DNA of 64,000 bases. Source: Crenalkalicoccus roseus. GTDB taxonomy: Bacteria; Pseudomonadota; Alphaproteobacteria; Acetobacterales; Acetobacteraceae. Below the pieces are notes generated by a model. It did not search any database and was not told the DNA's origin. It was given only the letters and a program-made list of their open reading frames with translations. The DNA lies in assembly GCF_004761865.1 (NCBI RefSeq), contig NZ_SJDM01000018.1, positions 1 through 64,000 of the forward strand, read 5' to 3'. Shown here in pieces: positions 43,529-52,002 of this stretch; within the stretch, counting starts at the first letter, position 1, and every line of letters begins with the position of its first letter. The translations under genes were made by a program, and so were the position numbers.

Positions 43529-44631
43529 GCGCGACGACTCTTCCCCGGCCCGAGACCGCGGCGCAGGCGAGGCTGCGCCTGGTGGACTGCGACATCCATC
43601 CGGCCATGCGCTCCGGCGCCGAGCTCGACCGCTGGCTGCCGGAGCGCTGGCGGCGGCACCGGCGCGAGTACGGGCTGCGGCTGCGCCAGCCCTTCACCGC
43701 CACCTACCCCTATCCGAAGGCGACGCCGGCGCTGTCGCGGCGCGACAGCTGGCCGCCGAATGGCGGGCCGCCCGGCAGCGACCTAGACTTCATGCGCGCC
43801 CAGCACCTCGACCCGCACGATATCGAGTACGGGATGCTGCAGCCGCTCTCGGTACGCGGCATGGATGAGCGCGTGCCGGGCTTCGCCGAGGCCGTCTCGC
43901 GCGCCGTCAACGAGTGGCAGCGCGAGGACTGGACCAGCCGCGACCCGCGCCTCAGGGGCACCATCGCCGTCCCGGGCGAGGACGCGGCGGCGGCGGTGCG
44001 GGAGATCGAGCGCTGGGCCGGGCAGCCGGACTTCGTGCAGGTCTCCCTGGTGACGCGGGCGCTAGAGCCGCTCGGGCGGCAGCGCTACTGGCCGATCTAC
44101 GAGGCGGCGGAGCATCACGGCCTGCCGCTCGGCCTGCACACCCTCGGCACCAGCGGGCATTCGGTGGCCGGCGGCGGCTGGCCCTCCTTCTACTTCGAGG
44201 AGCACCAGGCGGTGGCCATGTCGCTCGCCGCCATGTGCGCGAGCTTCATCCTGGAAGGCGTGGCGGAGCGCTTCCCGAGGCTGAAATTCGTCATCATCGA
44301 GGGCGGCTTCGGATGGGTGCCCTCGCTCGGCTGGCGCATGGACAGCCACTGGAAGGCGCTGCGCTCCGAGGTGCCGCACCTGCGCAGGAAGCCCTCCGAA
44401 TACCTGAAGTCGCAATTCTGGTTCACCACCCAGCCCGTGGAGGAGCCGGAGAACCCGGAGCACCTGCGCCGGCTGATCGGCTGGATCGGCTGGGACCGGC
44501 TGCTCTTCGCCTCGGACTACCCGCACTGGGATTCCGACGATCCCCGCTACGCCTTCAAGTGCCGGATGAGCGAGGCCGAGCGCCGGGCCATCCTTTCCGC
44601 AAACGCGCGGGCGGTGTACGGGCTCGCCTGA
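43525..44631 (+). CDS. Amidohydrolase family protein (tandem copy 2)
   Basis: 368-residue paralogue of copy 1: DCDIHPAM near the N-terminus, LGLHTLGTSGHS, RLKFVIIEGGFGWVPSLGWRMDSHW and FASDYPHWDSDD. The GTG at 43525 overlaps the previous stop (GTGA) and gives MSATTLPR. The two proteins could form a heteromer or act in sequence. A CaiB-type CoA-transferase follows 26 bases later. A catabolic role in ring or carboxylate chemistry is likely but unproven. Confidence 0.85.
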   Translation: MSATTLPRPETAAQARLRLVDCDIHPAMRSGAELDRWLPERWRRHRREYGLRLRQPFTATYPYPKATPALSRRDSWPPNGGPPGSDLDFMRAQHLDPHDIEYGMLQPLSVRGMDERVPGFAEAVSRAVNEWQREDWTSRDPRLRGTIAVPGEDAAAAVREIERWAGQPDFVQVSLVTRALEPLGRQRYWPIYEAAEHHGLPLGLHTLGTSGHSVAGGGWPSFYFEEHQAVAMSLAAMCASFILEGVAERFPRLKFVIIEGGFGWVPSLGWRMDSHWKALRSEVPHLRRKPSEYLKSQFWFTTQPVEEPENPEHLRRLIGWIGWDRLLFASDYPHWDSDDPRYAFKCRMSEAERRAILSANARAVYGLA

Positions 44632-44657
44632 CGCGCCGCCACCGAAGGGAAGACGGA

Positions 44658-45860
44658 ATGCCGGGACCGCTCGCGGGCATCCGCGTGCTCGACCTCACCA
44701 CCGTGCTGGTCGGGCCCTACTGCACCCAGCTTCTCGCCGAGATGGGCGCCGAGGTGACGAAGGTGGAGCCGCCCGAGGGCGACGTGGTCCGTCTGATCGG
44801 GCCGGAACGGCACCCCGGCATGGGCGGCATGTTCCTCACCATCAACCGCGGCAAGCGCAGCATCGCCCTCGACCTCAAGCGCCCGGAGGGGCGGGAGGTG
44901 CTGCTGCGCCTCGCCCGCGGCGCGGACGTGCTGGTGACCAACATCCGTCCGAAGGCGATGGCGCGGCTCGGCCTCGACTACGAGGCGGTGCGGCAGGCCA
45001 ATCCGCGGATCGTCTATGCGGCCGTGCTCGGCTACGGCCAGGATGGCCCCTATGCCCCGAAGCCGGCCTATGACGACCTGATGCAGGGCGCGGCGCTGAT
45101 CGCCGGCCTCTTCGCCCGCGCCACGGATGGCGAGCCGCGCTACGCGCCCCTGGCCATGGCGGACCGCATCACCGGCCTGATGATGGCCAACGCCATCAAT
45201 GCCGCGCTGCTGTGGCGGGAGCGCCATGGCGAGGGGCAGCTCGTCGAGGTCCCGATGTTCGAGACGATGCTGACCTTCGTCCTCGGCGACCACCTGGGCG
45301 GCAAGGTGTACGACCCGCCGCTCGACGGCGGTGGGTACCAGCGCCACCTCTCGCCGGACCGGAAGCCGTACCGCACCAGGGACGGCTACATCTGCACCAT
45401 GATCTACAACGACCGGCAGTGGCGGAATTTCTGCAAGGCCGTCGGCTGGCCGGACCTGGTCAGCGAGGATCCCCGCTTCGCGAGCCACGCCACCCGCACG
45501 CGGCACATCGACGAGATCCTGGCTTTGCTGTCCGACCTGTTCCTGACGCGCACCACGGCGGAGTGGATGGAGATCCTCGAACAGGCCGACCTGCCGGTGA
45601 CGCCGGTGCACACGCTGGACAGCATCTTCGACGACCCGCATGTGCGGGCCACCGGCTTCTTCGAGACGGAGGAGCACCCGACCGAGGGCCGCCTCCGCCG
45701 CATGGCGGTACCGATGCGCTTCTCCGCCAGCACGCCAGGCGAGCGCCGCCCCGCGCCGCGCCTCGGCGAGCAGAGCGCCGAGATCCTGCGCGAGGCGGGC
45801 TATGCGGAGGCGGAGATCGCGGCGCTGCTCGCCGGCGGGGCGGTGCGCGGACCCGGCTGA
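44658..45860 (+). CDS. CaiB/BaiF family CoA-transferase
   Basis: 400-residue family III CoA-transferase. It starts LAGIRVLDLTTVLVGPYCTQLLAEMGAEVTKVE and carries the catalytic Asp in KPAYDDLMQG. It moves CoA between acids, often to activate a catabolic substrate. GAAGGGAAGAC precedes the ATG. It is probably the third gene of the amidohydrolase-amidohydrolase-CoA transferase transcript. Which acid is activated is not apparent from the sequence. Confidence 0.92.
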   Translation: MPGPLAGIRVLDLTTVLVGPYCTQLLAEMGAEVTKVEPPEGDVVRLIGPERHPGMGGMFLTINRGKRSIALDLKRPEGREVLLRLARGADVLVTNIRPKAMARLGLDYEAVRQANPRIVYAAVLGYGQDGPYAPKPAYDDLMQGAALIAGLFARATDGEPRYAPLAMADRITGLMMANAINAALLWRERHGEGQLVEVPMFETMLTFVLGDHLGGKVYDPPLDGGGYQRHLSPDRKPYRTRDGYICTMIYNDRQWRNFCKAVGWPDLVSEDPRFASHATRTRHIDEILALLSDLFLTRTTAEWMEILEQADLPVTPVHTLDSIFDDPHVRATGFFETEEHPTEGRLRRMAVPMRFSASTPGERRPAPRLGEQSAEILREAGYAEAEIAALLAGGAVRGPG

Positions 45861-45924
45861 GCGGGAACCCCGCGGTCGCCGGCCCGTAGTAGCTGCGAAA
45901 CTTCCGGGACGGCAGGGGGCGGCA

Positions 45925-47208
45925 ATGGCGCGGCGATGGCGATGGCTGGGCTGGGTGCTGGGCACCGCGCTGGCCTCCGTCGTGGCGACGCTGCTCGTCC
46001 TCAACATCCTGCCCGCGCGACGCGACCTGCAATACCTGCTGGACCACCGCCACGGCGCGGCGGAGGAGGCGTTCCGCCGCCAGATGAGCGGCGTGCTCTC
46101 CGCCGCGATCCTGGAAGGCAACCGGGTCGAGACCCTGGTGAACGGCGACCGCATCTTCCCCGCCATGCTGGGGGCGATCGGCGCCGCCTCGGACTCCATC
46201 AACTTCGAGACCTATGTCTACTGGTCCGGCGAGATCGCGGGGCGCTTCGCCGAGGCGCTGGCGGAGCGTGCCCGGGCCGGCGTCGCCGTGCGCGTGCTGC
46301 TCGACTGGCAGGGCAGCGTGCCGATGGACCGCGACCTGCTCGCGCTGATGCGCGAGGCCGGCGCCGATGTGCGGCGCTTCCGCCGCCCGCGCTGGTACAC
46401 GCTCGACCGCATGAACAACCGCACCCACCGCAAGCTGCTGATCGTGGACGGGGCCGTGGGCTTCACCGGCGGCGTCGGCATCGCCGACAAGTGGCTGGGC
46501 GACGCGCGCCACGAGGGGGAGTGGCGGGAGAACCACTACCGCATCACCGGGCCGGTGGTGGCGCAGCTCCAGGCCGCCTTCATCGAGAACTGGCTGGAGG
46601 CGGTCGGGAGGTTGCCCGCCGAGGCCAGCCAGTTCCCGCCGCTCGGTCCGGTCGGGGACTCACCCGCGCATGTGATGAAGAGCGCGCCGCTCGGCGGCAG
46701 CACGGCGATGCACCTGATGTTCATGATGGCGATCGCCGCGGCGGAGCGCCACATCCGCATCGGCATGCCCTACTTCGTGCCGGACGATCTTTCCATCCGC
46801 CACCTCGTCGCGGCGCGGGCGCGCGGGGTGGAGGTGGACGTGATCGTGCCGGGGGAACACATGGACAAGGAGTTCGTCCGCCGCGCCTCGCGCCACTTCT
46901 GGGGGGCGATGCTGGAAGCCGGGGTGCGGATCCACGAATACCAGCCGACCATGTACCACCTGAAGCTGCTGGTCGTCGACGAGGCCTGGGCCTCGGTCGG
47001 CTCCGTCAATTTCGACGAGCGCTCCTTCCGCCTGAACGACGAGGCCAACCTGAACGTCTATGATCCTGCCTTCGTGCGGGAGCAGATCGCGCTGTTCGAG
47101 CAGGACCTCGCCAGGTCCCGGCGCATCACGCTGGAGGAGTGGCGCAACCGCGGCTGGCGCAAGAAAGTATCGGATTGGGTGCTGAGCTTCCTCAGGCCGC
47201 AGCTTTAG
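45925..47208 (+). CDS. Cardiolipin synthase-like phospholipase D family protein
   Basis: 427-residue PLD-superfamily phosphatidyltransferase. A single N-terminal membrane helix (WLGWVLGTALASVVATLLVLNIL) anchors it. Two HKD motifs are intact: THRKLLIVD (His168) and YHLKLLVVD (His345), each followed by a Gly/Ser-rich segment (FTGG; SVGSVNFDERS). It makes cardiolipin from phosphatidylglycerol or acts on related phospholipids. AGGGGG lies upstream of the ATG at 45925. It converges on the TauE gene, with two hairpins between. Confidence 0.9.
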   Translation: MARRWRWLGWVLGTALASVVATLLVLNILPARRDLQYLLDHRHGAAEEAFRRQMSGVLSAAILEGNRVETLVNGDRIFPAMLGAIGAASDSINFETYVYWSGEIAGRFAEALAERARAGVAVRVLLDWQGSVPMDRDLLALMREAGADVRRFRRPRWYTLDRMNNRTHRKLLIVDGAVGFTGGVGIADKWLGDARHEGEWRENHYRITGPVVAQLQAAFIENWLEAVGRLPAEASQFPPLGPVGDSPAHVMKSAPLGGSTAMHLMFMMAIAAAERHIRIGMPYFVPDDLSIRHLVAARARGVEVDVIVPGEHMDKEFVRRASRHFWGAMLEAGVRIHEYQPTMYHLKLLVVDEAWASVGSVNFDERSFRLNDEANLNVYDPAFVREQIALFEQDLARSRRITLEEWRNRGWRKKVSDWVLSFLRPQL

Positions 47209-47222
47209 AGCAGATCGCAGAG

Positions 47223-47255
47223 GGCCGAATCGGCCGGGAGCGTGCCTCCGCTCCC
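47223..47255. terminator. Paired hairpins between the PLD-family and TauE genes
   Basis: GGCCGA (47223-47228) pairs with TCGGCC (47230-47235), and GGGAGCG (47236-47242) pairs with CGCTCCC (47249-47255). They begin 15 bases after the PLD gene stop, in the 79-base gap between converging genes. A bidirectional terminator or repeat-derived structure is likely; no T-run follows. Confidence 0.5.
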
Positions 47256-47287
47256 CAGGCAACGGGCCGGAGGCACCGGCGGCCGCC

Positions 47288-48037
47288 TCACGCCAGGTTG
47301 CGCGCCACCAGATACAGGCCGAGCACCAGCAGGCACACCTGCACCACCCGCCGGAACGCCGCCTCCGACAGCGCCCCGCGCACCCGCCGCCCCACCGCCA
47401 TGCCGAGGAAGGCGGGCGCCATCACCGCCACCGAGGCGAGGCCGAGCTCCGGCGGCAGCAGCCCCTGCCCGGCCATGCTCACCGCCAGCACCAGTGTCGC
47501 CACCACCGCCCCCAGCGCGAAGGCCTGCACGAACATGTCGGGGGAGAGGCGCAGCGCCGCCAGCCAGGGCGCGGCCGGCACCATGAAGCTGCCGGTCAGC
47601 CCCGCCACCGCGCCCGAGGCGCCGCCCATCACCGGCGACAGCCAGCGCTCCGCCCGCGGCGGCGGCATCGGCCAGCGCGGCCCGAGCAGCGCCAGCAGCG
47701 AGGAGGCGGCCAGCAGCAGGCCAAGGAACCCGGCGAGCAGCGCCGCATCGGCGCGCGCGAGCTGCCCCGCCGCGGCGAAGGTGCAGACCGCCGCCGCCAG
47801 CAAAAAGCCGCCGAAGCGCCGCAGCGTCGGGCCGAGTGCGCCGCTGCCGAAGGCCTGCCAGATGTTGGTGGCGAGCGTCGGCAGCAGCACGAGGGGGATC
47901 GCCTCCGGCAGCGGCCGGGTCAGCGCCAGCAGGCCGAGGCTCACCGTCGGCAGGCCGAAGCCGGCGATGCCCTTGATCAGCCCCGCCAGGGTGAAGATGC
48001 CGAACACCAGCGCGGCGTCGAGGAGGTCGAGGCCCAT
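47288..48037 (-). CDS. TauE/SafE family membrane transporter
   Basis: 249-residue polytopic protein with about seven to eight membrane segments and the two-fold TauE/SafE layout. The start GLIKGIAGFGLPTVSLGLLAL and the second-half GGASGAVAGLTGSFMVPAAPW repeat are diagnostic. Members export sulfite, sulfoacetate or other anions; some are of unknown role. It is the last gene of the long minus-strand run from uvrC. It ends facing the PLD-family gene. Confidence 0.85.
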   Translation of the reverse strand: MGLDLLDAALVFGIFTLAGLIKGIAGFGLPTVSLGLLALTRPLPEAIPLVLLPTLATNIWQAFGSGALGPTLRRFGGFLLAAAVCTFAAAGQLARADAALLAGFLGLLLAASSLLALLGPRWPMPPPRAERWLSPVMGGASGAVAGLTGSFMVPAAPWLAALRLSPDMFVQAFALGAVVATLVLAVSMAGQGLLPPELGLASVAVMAPAFLGMAVGRRVRGALSEAAFRRVVQVCLLVLGLYLVARNLA

Positions 48038-48048
48038 GCGGCGCCCTC

Positions 48049-49410
48049 CTACCGCGCCGCGCGCGGCGATGGTGCGGCGCGGAACGAAACGGCGCGGCGC
48101 GGGGTCCAGGCGAGCAGGGCGGCGAGCGGCAGCAGCCAGGCGATGCGCGCCCCGTAGCGGTCGTGCGGTCCGCTCAGCGCGCCGGTGACGGCGGCGTTGG
48201 CGAGGAGGCCAGCCAGCACGCAGAGCGCCAGGCCGAGGCGCCGTCCATCCCCCGCCCGCGCCGCCCGCCAGGCGGCAAGCAGGGTGCCGAGCGCGCCGAG
48301 CAGCAGCGCCGGCCCATGCGGCGCGAGGAAGAGCGCCGCCGTCTGCGGCAGCGCTCCGCGCGCCTGCAGCGAGGCGGCGAAGCGCCGCCGCTCCGCCTCG
48401 GGGAAGCCGCGCGCGAGCTGCCCGCCCACCTGCACCGCCAGGTGGTCCGGCACCAGCGTATCCCCCACCCGCGCCATGGCGAGCTGGCGCAGCGTGTTCG
48501 CCGCCGCGGCGCGCAGCACGGCGAGCGGCTCGCGCCGCAGCGTCTCGGCGACGATGGCCCGCGCCTCCGGGGCGAGGCTGATCGGCCCACCGGGCCGCGC
48601 GTCATCCGCGCGCGGCGCCCAGACCGGGCCGTCGCCGTCCCAGAGGAAGGCGTCGGAATCCGTCGGCAGCCGTCCCGTCCAGCGGCAGAGGTGCCAGCCC
48701 GCCTCCGGGCAGCGCGCCTCGATGGTGCGCGCGGCTGGCCCGTCCGCCACCAGCCGCGCCAGGGCGAAGACCGCGCCATAGGGGGAGATGGCGAGGCGCC
48801 CGTGTACGGCGAGGTTGGTCGCCAGCAGCACGGCCACGCCGGCCAGCACGGGCACCGCCGCGGCCAGCGCCGGCCGCCAGGCGCGGCGCAGCGCCAGCAC
48901 CACCGCCACCAGCGCCACCGCCACCGGCAGGTGGGAGAGATGCGCCGAGACCGAGAGCGCCGCCACCGCGCCGAGGCCGAGCCGCTCCCACCGCGAGAGG
49001 CGCTCCTCTGCGAAGCCGAGCAGGAACAGCGCCAGCACCAGGGCCGGCGCCAGCAGGTCCGGCATCAGCAGCGCCGCGAACCAGGGGGCGGCGGTGAGGG
49101 CGGCGAGCCCGGCGCAGAGCAGAAGATGGCGCCCCGGCTCCGCCTCTCCCCGGAGCGCCCGCTGCGCCAGCCACAGCAGCCAGGAGAGCAGCATCCCCTG
49201 CGCCAGCGCTGGCAGCCACAAGGTCAGGCGCCAGTGGAAGGCGTGCAGCACCGGGCCGTAGACATAGGGCTTGTCCCAGATCGGCCAGGCCATCAGGGTC
49301 TGCGCGAGGAAGGCGCCGGTGTCGCTGAACAGCAGCGGGTAGCCGTTCAGCGCTGCGGGCCAGAGCAGCAGCGCCGCCCCCCCGAGGAGCGCCAGCAGGC
49401 GGCGGATCAT
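48049..49410 (-). CDS. Uncharacterised polytopic membrane protein (family member 2)
   Basis: 453-residue paralogue of the protein at 30201-31646. Shared blocks in the same order are NGYPLLFSDTG, HWRLTLWLPALAQG, MPDLLAPALVLALFLLGF, HLSHLPVAV, HGRLAISPYGAVF, CPEAGWHLC, ANTLRQLA, FPEAERRRFAAS and NAAVTGALSGPHDRYGARIAWL. It has about nine to eleven membrane segments. Function is unknown. The first conserved Asp lies in what looks like the first external loop, as in GT-C enzymes. It sits between a VOC gene and TauE. Confidence 0.75.
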   Translation of the reverse strand: MIRRLLALLGGAALLLWPAALNGYPLLFSDTGAFLAQTLMAWPIWDKPYVYGPVLHAFHWRLTLWLPALAQGMLLSWLLWLAQRALRGEAEPGRHLLLCAGLAALTAAPWFAALLMPDLLAPALVLALFLLGFAEERLSRWERLGLGAVAALSVSAHLSHLPVAVALVAVVLALRRAWRPALAAAVPVLAGVAVLLATNLAVHGRLAISPYGAVFALARLVADGPAARTIEARCPEAGWHLCRWTGRLPTDSDAFLWDGDGPVWAPRADDARPGGPISLAPEARAIVAETLRREPLAVLRAAAANTLRQLAMARVGDTLVPDHLAVQVGGQLARGFPEAERRRFAASLQARGALPQTAALFLAPHGPALLLGALGTLLAAWRAARAGDGRRLGLALCVLAGLLANAAVTGALSGPHDRYGARIAWLLPLAALLAWTPRRAVSFRAAPSPRAAR

Positions 49411-49420
49411 GGTGCGCGGG

Positions 49421-49783
49421 TCACGGCGCGGCGAAGAGTTCGAGCACGTTGCCCTCCGGGTCGGCGACGCGCAGGCGCCGCGGCGGCGTTCCGCCCGGCC
49501 CCGGCGCCTCCAGCACCGCGACGCGGGTCGTCATCATCCGCCGGTGCCAGCGGTCCAGCTCCTCCTCCGGCACGGGCAGGGCCAGCAGCACCCCACCGCC
49601 GCCCGAAGGGGCGGAGAGGGGAAACAGCGCGTCGCCCCGTGCCCGCAGCACCAGCTCCACCGCGCCGAGCAGGAAGCCATAGGGTCCCGCGGGCGGCAGG
49701 CCCAGGATGCGGCCGTAGAAGTCGTGCAGCCGGGGCGGGTCGTGGCAGGGCAGCTCCACCCGCGCAAGGGCGCCGGGGTTCAC
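49421..49783 (-). CDS. VOC family protein
   Basis: 120-residue glyoxalase-fold protein. It shows RVELPCHDPPRLHDFYGRILGL and the second-half RRLRVADPEGNVLELF, the usual dioxygenase/glyoxalase marks. It starts with GTG at 49783, overlapping the moaE stop (GTGA). This tight coupling suggests co-translation with moaE, though no molybdenum role is known for the family. It may instead belong with the membrane protein just downstream. Confidence 0.75.
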   Translation of the reverse strand: MNPGALARVELPCHDPPRLHDFYGRILGLPPAGPYGFLLGAVELVLRARGDALFPLSAPSGGGGVLLALPVPEEELDRWHRRMMTTRVAVLEAPGPGGTPPRRLRVADPEGNVLELFAAP

Positions 49784-50256
49784 GCCGGGGCAGCCGGGCG
49801 GCTCTCCTCCCAGCGGGCGGCGGAGACCTCGTCCTCGGCCTTCGCCTCCACCCAGCGGGTCTCGCCGGAGGCGAATTCCTCCCGCTTCCAGAAGGGGGCC
49901 CTGGTCTTCAGCCAGTCGATCAGGAAGGCGCAGCTCTCAAGCGCGGCGGCACGGTGCGAGGAGGCGGTGAGCACGAGCACGATCGGCTCGCCCGGGCGCA
50001 GCCGGCCGTGGCGGTGGATCACGGTGCAGCCGGCGAGCGGCCAGCGGGCACAGGCCTCGGCGGCGATGCGGGCGATGGCGCGCTCCGTCATGCCGGGATA
50101 GTGCTCGAGCACCATCGCCTCCAGCCCGTCATCGGCGCGGCACACGCCGAGGAAGCTGGCGATGCCGCCGATGTCGGTGCGCCCGCCGAGCAGCGCCGCG
50201 GTCTCCGCGGCCGGGTCGAAGGGCGCCTCCTGCACCCGCACGCGCGGCGCGGTCAT
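49780..50256 (-). CDS. moaE: Molybdopterin synthase catalytic subunit
   Basis: 158-residue large subunit that uses sulfur carried by MoaD to convert precursor Z to molybdopterin. The family segment GRLRPGEPIVLVLTASSHRAAALESCAFLIDWLKTRAPFWKRE contains the active-site Lys residues, given here only as motif. It overlaps moaD in ATGA (50253-50256) and the VOC gene in GTGA. The length is normal. Confidence 0.95.
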   Translation of the reverse strand: MTAPRVRVQEAPFDPAAETAALLGGRTDIGGIASFLGVCRADDGLEAMVLEHYPGMTERAIARIAAEACARWPLAGCTVIHRHGRLRPGEPIVLVLTASSHRAAALESCAFLIDWLKTRAPFWKREEFASGETRWVEAKAEDEVSAARWEESRPAAPA

Positions 50257-50504
50257 CCGCCGGTCACCGGGGGGAAGAAGGCGACCTCGTCGCCCGGGCC
50301 GACGTGCCGGTCCGGTGTGGCGAAGTCCTGGTTGACCGCGGCGCGGATGGCGCGCGCCTCGGCGAAAGCGGCGGCATGGCCGGGGCTGCGGCCGGCGAGC
50401 CAGCGCATCAGCCCGGCGACGTCCGTCACCTCCGGGGGCGGCGCCACCTCCTCCTCGGCCACGCCGACCTTCTGCCGCACCCAGGAGAAATAGAGCACCC
50501 GCAT
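50253..50504 (-). CDS. moaD: Molybdopterin synthase sulfur carrier subunit
   Basis: 83-residue ubiquitin-like protein ending in the Gly-Gly tail (PPVTGG) that forms the thiocarboxylate. Start MRVLYFSWVRQKVG and the AVNQDF segment match MoaD. GAGGAGG precedes the ATG. It partners moaE, with which it overlaps. It follows the lipoprotein gene after 13 bases. Confidence 0.95.
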   Translation of the reverse strand: MRVLYFSWVRQKVGVAEEEVAPPPEVTDVAGLMRWLAGRSPGHAAAFAEARAIRAAVNQDFATPDRHVGPGDEVAFFPPVTGG

Positions 50505-50517
50505 CCGTCCGGCCTCC

Positions 50518-51192
50518 TCAGCGCGCCGGCACCGCCGGCTCGGGCGGGCGGTCCGGCGGGAAGGCGACGGCGCGCTCGCCGTCGCGGTGGATCACGCCGG
50601 TGCGACCCTGCGGATCCACGTAGCTCTGCACCCGATCCGTGCCGCCGGTGGTCACCACGGGCCCGTTCGGGGTCATCAGCACCCGCCCGTCGGCCCGCGG
50701 CGGCGGCCGCTCCGGCAGCGGCGCGGGCGGCGGCAGCGGGGCGACCGCGCGCGGCGGCAGAGGCTGGTCCGGCGGCGGCGGGGGCAGGGAGGAGCTGCCG
50801 CGCACCTGGCCGGGCCGGCGAGGCGGGGGCGGCTCCAGGGGCGGCAGCGGGTCGCGCTGCGCCGGCCGGTAGTCCGGGATGCCGCGCAGCGCCGCGTCCG
50901 GGTTGGCGAGGGTGGCGCGCGGCGGCAGCTCGCCCGGCCAGACATCGCCCGGCTCGGGCAGCAGCGGCGCGAGCGCCACCGGCTCGCCGCGCAGCCGCGC
51001 GACGGTGGTGCTGGCGGAGAGGATCTCGGGCGGGCTTCCGCCCCAGGCAGGGCCGAAGACGCCGCCCGCCCGCAGGTGGTTGGCCGAGGTGGTGAACGGC
51101 CCCTCTCCCCCCTGACAGCCGCCGAGCAGCACCAGCAGGCCGAGCGCCGCCACGCCCCCCGCCATGCTCCGGCCACTCCGAGTCCGTTCCAT
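50518..51192 (-). CDS. Proline-rich putative lipoprotein
   Basis: 224-residue protein, not recognised. A signal with lipobox LGGC gives Cys26 as lipidation site. The middle (about residues 115-165) is rich in Pro and Arg, with runs such as LEPPPPRR and SLPPPPPDQPLPPRA, likely an extended spacer across the periplasm or a protein-binding segment. A short C-terminal part has QSYVDPQGRTGVIHRDGERAV. GGGAGCAGG precedes the ATG at 51192; an inner Met (residue 10) is also possible. It is in the pgsA-moaD gap. Confidence 0.65.
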   Translation of the reverse strand: MERTRSGRSMAGGVAALGLLVLLGGCQGGEGPFTTSANHLRAGGVFGPAWGGSPPEILSASTTVARLRGEPVALAPLLPEPGDVWPGELPPRATLANPDAALRGIPDYRPAQRDPLPPLEPPPPRRPGQVRGSSSLPPPPPDQPLPPRAVAPLPPPAPLPERPPPRADGRVLMTPNGPVVTTGGTDRVQSYVDPQGRTGVIHRDGERAVAFPPDRPPEPAVPAR

Positions 51193-51242
51193 CGCCTGCT
51201 CCCGCGAAGCTGCTTGGAAGATGCGCCGCCCGGTGGCGCGGC

Positions 51243-51857
51243 TCAAGGCCGCACCGCCGGGTGGGACCGGGTGCCGGGCTTGCCGGTGTCGTGCCCGGCA
51301 TGCCGCAGCCCCGCCTGCAGGTAGTCCCAGCCGGTGATCAGGGTCAGCACCGCCGCGATCCAGAGCATCGCCTCGCCGATGAAGGATACGGGCAGGAAGG
51401 GGAGGCCGAGCGCCGCCGCCGCCGTGTCGCCGGCGAGCAGCGTGCCGAGCGCGCCCATCTGGAAGCCGGTCTTCCACTTGGCCAGCCGTGTCACCGGCAG
51501 GCTCACCTTCAGCCCGGCGAGATATTCGCGCAGGCCCGAGACCAGGATCTCGCGCAGCAGGATGACGATGGCGGGGTAGAGCGCGGCGGCGGAGAGGCGC
51601 TCCATCCCCGCCAGCAGCATCAGCGCCGCCCCGACCAGCAGCTTGTCCGCGATCGGGTCCAGCATGCGGCCGAAGCCGCTGACCATCTGGCGCTCGCGCG
51701 CGATCTTGCCGTCGAAGTAGTCGGTGATGGCGGCGGCGGAGAACACCGCGCAGGCCGCGACATCCGCCCAGGGATGGCGCAGCGCCACCAGCGCCACCAG
51801 CAGCGGGATGGCAGCGATGCGCGAGAGGGTGAGCAGGTTGGGCAGGTCGGTCGGCAT
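51243..51857 (-). CDS. pgsA: CDP-diacylglycerol-glycerol-3-phosphate 3-phosphatidyltransferase
   Basis: 204-residue inner-membrane enzyme that makes phosphatidylglycerol phosphate, the first step to phosphatidylglycerol and cardiolipin. The CDP-alcohol phosphotransferase motif is complete: Asp46, Asp49, Gly50, Ala53, Arg54, Gly63, Asp67, Asp71. About four to six membrane segments are seen. It fits the uvrC-pgsA-moaD-moaE order that is common in alphaproteobacteria. It provides the precursor for the PLD-family gene at 45925. Confidence 0.94.
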   Translation of the reverse strand: MPTDLPNLLTLSRIAAIPLLVALVALRHPWADVAACAVFSAAAITDYFDGKIARERQMVSGFGRMLDPIADKLLVGAALMLLAGMERLSAAALYPAIVILLREILVSGLREYLAGLKVSLPVTRLAKWKTGFQMGALGTLLAGDTAAAALGLPFLPVSFIGEAMLWIAAVLTLITGWDYLQAGLRHAGHDTGKPGTRSHPAVRP

Positions 51858-52002
51858 TGTCTCGGGCGAAGGGGGTCCCTGGTTCGGACCCCCAACCTAC
51901 AGCACTTCGGGGGATCATGCTTCCGCCCCTTGCTGAGGGGGTGGCTGATCCGCCGCCCGGGTGCCAGGGGAGGTTCCGGCCGGGAGGGCCCGGCGCCCGG
52001 CG

